Notes under the pieces: generated by a model
The model's input: only the letters and a program-made list of their open reading frames with translations
What the model was told of the DNA's origin: nothing
Database searches by the model: none
From: Saccharopolyspora elongata
GTDB taxonomy: Bacteria; Actinomycetota; Actinomycetes; Mycobacteriales; Pseudonocardiaceae
DNA: 63,466 bases
Direction: 5' to 3'
Assembly (NCBI RefSeq): GCF_004348985.1
Contig: NZ_SMKW01000055.1
Coordinates: forward strand, 1-63,466
Made by a program: the position numbers and the translations under genes
In this document: positions 59,850 through 63,466 of the stretch, in pieces
Numbering within the stretch: the first letter of the stretch is position 1
Layout: each line of letters begins with the position of its first letter

Positions 59850-61030
59850 ACTGGGTCGACCTGCTGGTGGTGCTGCTGGCGCTGCTCGCCGCGGTGTCGG
59901 GGGCCCGCAGCGGCCTGGTCACCGCGTTGTTCTCGTTCCTGGGCGTGTTCATCGGCGCGGTGGTGGGCCTCAAGGTGGCGCCGCTGATCCTGGACCGCCT
60001 GGACAGCCCGGTCGCCCGCCTCGCCTTCGGCGTCGGAATCGTGGTGCTGCTGGTCGCCTTCGGCGAGACCTTCGGCATGTGGGCCGGCCGGGAACTGCGG
60101 GACCGGATCACCTCCCCGAAGCTGACCGGCGTGGACAACGCGCTCGGCGCGGTCCTGCAGTTCGTCGCGGTGCTCGTGGTGGCGTGGCTGATCGCGCTGC
60201 CGTTCACGTCGGCGTCGGCGCTGCCCGGCCTCGCGGCCGCGATAAGCCGGTCGAAGGTGCTGACCGCGGTCAACTCGGTGATGCCCGCCTCGGCCAAGGC
60301 GCTGCCGGACGACCTGCGCGAAATGCTCGGGGTGTCCGGTTTCCCGCAGGCGCTGGAGCCCTTCTCGGAGACCCCGGTCGCGGAGATCGCGCCGCCGGAC
60401 ATGGCCCTGGCCAACAGCCAGGCGGTGCGCAACGCGCGGACCAGCGTGGTGAAGGTCCGGGGCCGGGCCACGTCCTGCGCGCGGGCGCTGGAGGGCACCG
60501 GCTTCGTGATCTCGCCGCACCGGGTGATGACGAACGCGCACGTGGTCGCGGGTACCGACCGGGTGGCGATCGAGATCGGTCGCGGCGAGTTCGACGCGAA
60601 GGTCGTGCTCTACAAGCCGGACGTGGACGTCGCGATCCTGGCGGTGCCGGACCTGGACGCGGACGCGATGGCCTTCGTGCCGGGACCGGCCAGCCCGGGC
60701 AACGACGTGATCGCCCTGGGCTACCCGCTGGACGGGCCCTACACGGCGTCGGCGGGCCGCATCCGGGAGCAGATCAGGCTGCGCGGCCCGGACATCTACG
60801 ACGCGAACACCGTGGTCCGCGACGTGTACACGGTGCGCGGCCGGGTGCAGAGCGGGAACTCCGGCGGGCCGCTGATCGACCCGTCCGGCAAGGTCGTGGG
60901 CGTGGTCTTCGGAGCGGCGGTGGACGACCCGGAAACGGGCTTCGCGCTCACGGCGAAGGAAGTGGCGGACGAGGTCGCGGCGGCCCCGAACCTGAGCGCG
61001 GAGGTCGACACCGGCCCCTGCACCAGCTGA
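59846..61030 (+). CDS. marP: Membrane-bound serine protease MarP (acid-resistance protease)
   Basis: A 394-residue protein: four membrane helices in the first ~140 residues (CvpA-like part, LLVVLLALLAAVSGARSG onward), then an extracytoplasmic trypsin-like domain with His in VMTNAHVVAG, Asp in PDVDVAILAVP and Ser in QSGNSGGPLID. Cysteines in ATSCARA and at the C-terminus (TGPCTS) match the redox-controlled disulfide of M. tuberculosis MarP (Rv3671c). In mycobacteria it cleaves the hydrolase RipA to keep growth at low pH. GTG 59846 is the start. The M. tuberculosis neighbour ephE is absent here. Confidence 0.94.
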   Translation: MNWVDLLVVLLALLAAVSGARSGLVTALFSFLGVFIGAVVGLKVAPLILDRLDSPVARLAFGVGIVVLLVAFGETFGMWAGRELRDRITSPKLTGVDNALGAVLQFVAVLVVAWLIALPFTSASALPGLAAAISRSKVLTAVNSVMPASAKALPDDLREMLGVSGFPQALEPFSETPVAEIAPPDMALANSQAVRNARTSVVKVRGRATSCARALEGTGFVISPHRVMTNAHVVAGTDRVAIEIGRGEFDAKVVLYKPDVDVAILAVPDLDADAMAFVPGPASPGNDVIALGYPLDGPYTASAGRIREQIRLRGPDIYDANTVVRDVYTVRGRVQSGNSGGPLIDPSGKVVGVVFGAAVDDPETGFALTAKEVADEVAAAPNLSAEVDTGPCTS

Positions 61031-61077
61031 TCGGCGCGCGGGAACGGGCCTCCGGCCGGCTCAGGGTCTGAGCGCGG

Positions 61078-61089
61078 TTTCGCGCGAAA
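61078..61089. repeat. Family A palindrome, single copy
   Basis: TTTCGCGCGAAA in the context GCGG-core-CCGGC, 48 bases after marP. The second half of the unit (CACGCCTGCGGG) is not conserved. Confidence 0.75.
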
Positions 61090-61205
61090 CCGGCACCTCG
61101 CACCGCGCGTCAGGGCCGCCCCGACGCATGGCGACTCGCGTACCGCGTTCCCGACCGGCTCGACAGCGGATCAACGGGTTCGTGGCCCGGTGACCGGCGG
61201 GAGCG

Positions 61206-61709
61206 TCAGGACGCGGCCGGGGTTTCCTCGGTGTGCTGGCGCTTGGCGATCTTCGAGGTGTCCTTGAGCGTCTCGATGGTGCGCTTCGGCGCCCGGATCT
61301 TGCGCACCCGCATGTAGCCGAGCAGCGCCAGCAGGCCCGCGACCAGCAGCATCACCAGGAACACGATGCCGAAGGCCGCCCAGCGCCACAGGCCGAGCTG
61401 GGCCAGCCCCTCGGCCAGCGTGAAGAACAGGAAGAACAGGCTGAAGCCGAGCACGGTCAGCGCGAGGACGAAGTAGACGCTGCCCTTGACGGCCTTCTTC
61501 ATCTCGCCGGCGAGCTCGGTCTTGGCCAGCTCGACCTCGGACCTGACCAGTGTGGACAGGTGCGTCGTTGCATCGCGTACCAACGCGCCGATGGACTGCC
61601 CGTCGGGAGCAGTGCCCTCTTCGGACAGCGGGATGGACGTGACCGCAGTCCACCCCGCACCGTCACGGCTGCCGTTGGTGCTCTTCTGGGCGCTGTTCAC
61701 GTGCCCCAT
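61206..61709 (-). CDS. Phage-holin-family (DUF1469-type) membrane protein, Rv3669-like
   Basis: A 167-residue protein. An amphipathic N-terminal helix (IGALVRDATTHLSTLVRSEVE, residues ~36-56) precedes two membrane helices (about 75-97 and 103-125); the C-terminus is basic. It matches the actinobacterial 'phage holin family' (Phage_holin_3_6) proteins and sits where Rv3669 lies in M. tuberculosis. There is no evidence of a lytic role. ATG 61709 is preferred; an upstream ATG at 61730 is possible. Confidence 0.88.
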   Translation of the reverse strand: MGHVNSAQKSTNGSRDGAGWTAVTSIPLSEEGTAPDGQSIGALVRDATTHLSTLVRSEVELAKTELAGEMKKAVKGSVYFVLALTVLGFSLFFLFFTLAEGLAQLGLWRWAAFGIVFLVMLLVAGLLALLGYMRVRKIRAPKRTIETLKDTSKIAKRQHTEETPAAS

Positions 61710-61785
61710 CGTGCCACGCGCGATCAGCACGCCACCGGGCGACTCGCGGTGCGTTACCCGCGAGTGACCCGCGGCGCCAGGTGTT

Positions 61786-61847
61786 CCGCAGTTTCAATTG
61801 AAACCCCGTCCCGGGTCTCAGGCCCGCAGTTTCAATTGAAACTGCGG
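61786..61847. repeat. Family B palindromes, two tandem copies
   Basis: CCGCAGTTTCAATTGAAAC at 61786-61804 and the 24-base perfect palindrome with arms CCGCAGTTTCAA and TTGAAACTGCGG at 61824-61847. They lie in the 161 bases between the nhaA stop and the holin-family start, which are read in the same direction. Confidence 0.9.
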
Positions 61848-61870
61848 TCTCCCGGGGCTGGACGTGGAGT

Positions 61871-63100
61871 TCAGGCGTCGTCGGTGCCGTCGCCGTTCTT
61901 GAGCTTGCGGCCGCGGCGCAGCAGCACCGCCGCTGCTAGCAGCGATGCGATGGCGGAGGCGATCAGCACCGCGGCCTTGGCCCGTTCCGCCGCCGCGCCG
62001 GCCAGCGACAGGTCGGCGATCAGCAGGCTGACCGTGAAGCCGACGCCGCCGAGCATCGCCAGCGCCGCCATGTCGCGCCACTGCACCGATTCCGGCTTCG
62101 CGCCGATGCCCAGCTTCACCGCGAGGAAGGAGCTGCCGAAGATGCCGATCAGCTTGCCGACCACCAGGCCGACGATCACCGCGATCGCGACCCGGTCCTC
62201 CCGGATCGCCGCCAGCGCCTCGCCGTCCACGGGCACGCCCGCGGCGAAGAACGCGAACACCGGCACGATCAGCCCGGCCGACCAGGGCTGCAGCCGGTGC
62301 TCCAGGCGCATCGCCGGCGAAGCCGGCTCGTGCGGGTCGCGCCGGACGCGGGTGAGCAGCCCGAGCGCCACGCCGGCGATCGTCGCGTGGATGCCGCTGG
62401 TGTGCACCGCGATCCAGGTGGCCACGGCCAGCGGCACGTACAGCCACGGCGTGGTGACCCGCTTGCGCTGCAGGTACCAGTAGACGACGCAGAGCACGAC
62501 CGCCGCGAGCAGCGCGAGCACGCTGAGCCCGTCGGTGAACAGCACGGCGATCACGACGATCGCGCCGAGGTCGTCGACGACGGCGAGGCTGAGCAGGAAC
62601 ACCCGCGCCGCGGTGGGCATCCAGGACCCGGTCAGCGACAGCACGCCCAGGGCGAAGGCGATGTCGGTCGCGACCGGGATCGCCCACGCGGCGTGCGCGC
62701 CGGGCGCGCCGTGGCCGATCGCGAAGGCGAGCGCTGCGGGCACGATCATGCCGCCGATCGCGGCGATCACGGGCAGCAGCGCACTCTTGACGTTGGAGAG
62801 CTCGCCGACCACGAGCTCGCGCTTGAGTTCCAGTCCGGCGACGAAGAAGAAGATCGCGAGCAGGCCGTCCTTGGCCCAGTCGCCGACGGACAGGCCCAGG
62901 TGCAGGAACTGCGGCCCGATCTCGAAGTCGCGGACCGCGTGGTAGATCCCGGCCGCGGGGGAGTTCGCCAGCAGCAGCGCGAGGGCGGTCGCGGCCAGCA
63001 GGACCATGCCGCCGACGGTTTCGGTCCGCAGGTAGGAGCCGAAGTCGAAGGTTCGAGCCGACCTGGCGGGCTGGGGCTGGTTGCGGGCTGCTTTCGACAC
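61871..63100 (-). CDS. nhaA: Na+/H+ antiporter NhaA
   Basis: A 409-residue antiporter with about twelve membrane helices. The ion-binding Asp pair is in LAVVDDLGAIVVIAV, and GIFFFVAGLELKRELV (in parts FFFVAGLELKRE) is the conserved helix II-III region; VATDIAFALGVL is helix IV with its unwound centre. It exports Na+ or Li+ for H+ at the plasma membrane. GTG 63100 is the start. Upstream 63101-63265 holds no further gene. Confidence 0.95.
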   Translation of the reverse strand: MSKAARNQPQPARSARTFDFGSYLRTETVGGMVLLAATALALLLANSPAAGIYHAVRDFEIGPQFLHLGLSVGDWAKDGLLAIFFFVAGLELKRELVVGELSNVKSALLPVIAAIGGMIVPAALAFAIGHGAPGAHAAWAIPVATDIAFALGVLSLTGSWMPTAARVFLLSLAVVDDLGAIVVIAVLFTDGLSVLALLAAVVLCVVYWYLQRKRVTTPWLYVPLAVATWIAVHTSGIHATIAGVALGLLTRVRRDPHEPASPAMRLEHRLQPWSAGLIVPVFAFFAAGVPVDGEALAAIREDRVAIAVIVGLVVGKLIGIFGSSFLAVKLGIGAKPESVQWRDMAALAMLGGVGFTVSLLIADLSLAGAAAERAKAAVLIASAIASLLAAAVLLRRGRKLKNGDGTDDA

Positions 63101-63272
63101 TGGCGGCTCCGATCGTGGATAGCACGAACTGCGACGCCGACCAGTCTTCCCGGCACACCTTTACCGGAATCCTAACATCCGCGGCTCACGTGATTGTCGG
63201 CGCAAACAAGATTGGGAAGGTGTTTTCCCAGGTCAAAGCGCCGTGTGTGAATCGGAGAGATCGCGAACGCAA

Positions 63273-63305
63273 CAGGGGCGCCCTCCGTGCGGGAGGGCGC
63301 CCCTG
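63273..63305 (-). terminator. Terminator of acs
   Basis: CAGGGGCGCCCTCC and its exact 14-base complement around loop GTGCG, 18 bases after the acs stop. It resembles the lysC-asd terminator in sequence (GGGCGCC core). There is no T-tract. Confidence 0.8.
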
Positions 63306-63323
63306 GCGCGTCGGACGTGCCGG

Positions 63324-63466
63324 TCAGTCGTCGCTGGACTTGTTCAGGCCCTTGGAGATCAGCGACATGACGGACGAGTCGGCGAGCGTGGTGACGTCGC
63401 CGACCTCGCGGTTCTCCGCGACGTCGCGCAGCAGCCGCCGCATGATCTTGCCGGAGCGCGTCTTGG
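63324..63466 (-). CDS. acs: Acetyl-CoA synthetase, C-terminal end (cut by window)
   Basis: The last 47 codons of acs: the reading frame begins with KTRSGKIMRRLLRDVAENRE, whose Lys in SGK is the catalytic lysine that is acetylated in regulation, followed by GDVTTLADSSVM and ending NKSSDD. Acs activates acetate to acetyl-CoA. The rest lies beyond the window edge. Rv3667 (acs) is at the matching place in M. tuberculosis. Confidence 0.93.
   Translation of the reverse strand, partial: KTRSGKIMRRLLRDVAENREVGDVTTLADSSVMSLISKGLNKSSDD

Overview
The window is a chromosomal segment of a GC-rich actinomycete, most likely of the family Pseudonocardiaceae (Saccharopolyspora-like; the genus is inferred from gene content and style, not proven). 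Coding regions have strongly GC-biased third positions and many GTG starts, and adjacent genes often overlap as ATGA, GTGA or TGATG. No prophage, transposase, integrase or CRISPR array is visible. Much of the window follows the order of the Mycobacterium tuberculosis Rv3667-Rv3683 neighbourhood (acs, Rv3669-like holin-family protein, marP, CoA-NUDIX, TlpA-like protein, nth, crp, MBL hydrolase, RidA, two ArsA-like ATPases, whiB4, ponA2, metallophosphoesterase), with lysC-asd (Rv3709c-Rv3708c) a little further out.

Layout. 0.2-6.6 kb: nitroreductase, PIG-V-like mannosyltransferase, lysC-asd (with an internal start for a LysC beta subunit), a decayed Uma2-like fragment and an FGGY sugar kinase. 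6.6-7.5 kb: a Fur-family repressor followed by a second copy of its promoter/operator with no gene behind it. 7.5-16.7 kb: the most notable locus, two dynamin-like GTPases and an IniB-like protein (iniBAC type), divergent from a membrane-anchored degenerate Hsp70/actin-fold protein and an IniR-like LuxR regulator. 16.8-30.7 kb: accessory metabolism and stress genes (esterase, FMN reductase, Dps, two-component system, FtsX-type ABC exporter, old yellow enzyme with TetR, GNAT, GH35 beta-galactosidase, methyltransferase-like protein, DUF1059 protein). 30.9-41.1 kb: S9 peptidase, DUF1203, adenosine-deaminase-like hydrolase, tRNA-Pro(CGG), phosphoesterase, YqeY, alpha/beta hydrolase, a broken BTAD regulator and a siderophore-interacting reductase. 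41.2-63.5 kb: the conserved actinobacterial block (ponA2, whiB4, ArsA pair, RidA, crp, nth, marP, nhaA, acs), interrupted by lineage-specific insertions: a tandem paralogous pair of unknown proteins, a second DNA polymerase sliding clamp, an MFS exporter, a structured intergenic segment and two tiny glycine-rich membrane proteins.

Cross-cutting themes. First, envelope integrity: IniBAC-like proteins, PonA2, WhiB4, MarP and the PIG-V-like transferase all act on or protect the cell envelope in relatives. Second, genome decay: four or more loci show precise scars (BTAD regulator, TetR/rhodanese junction, gene lost behind the second Fur operator, Uma2 fragment). Third, four families of dispersed intergenic palindromes (cores TTTCGCGCGAAA, TTTCAATTGAAA or TTTCAATGGAAA, GTGAGTGTTTTGGAG, and CCGTGCGCGTCTTGTG) recur mainly at gene 3' ends. 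In at least one family paired arm changes keep the stem, indicating selection for structure.
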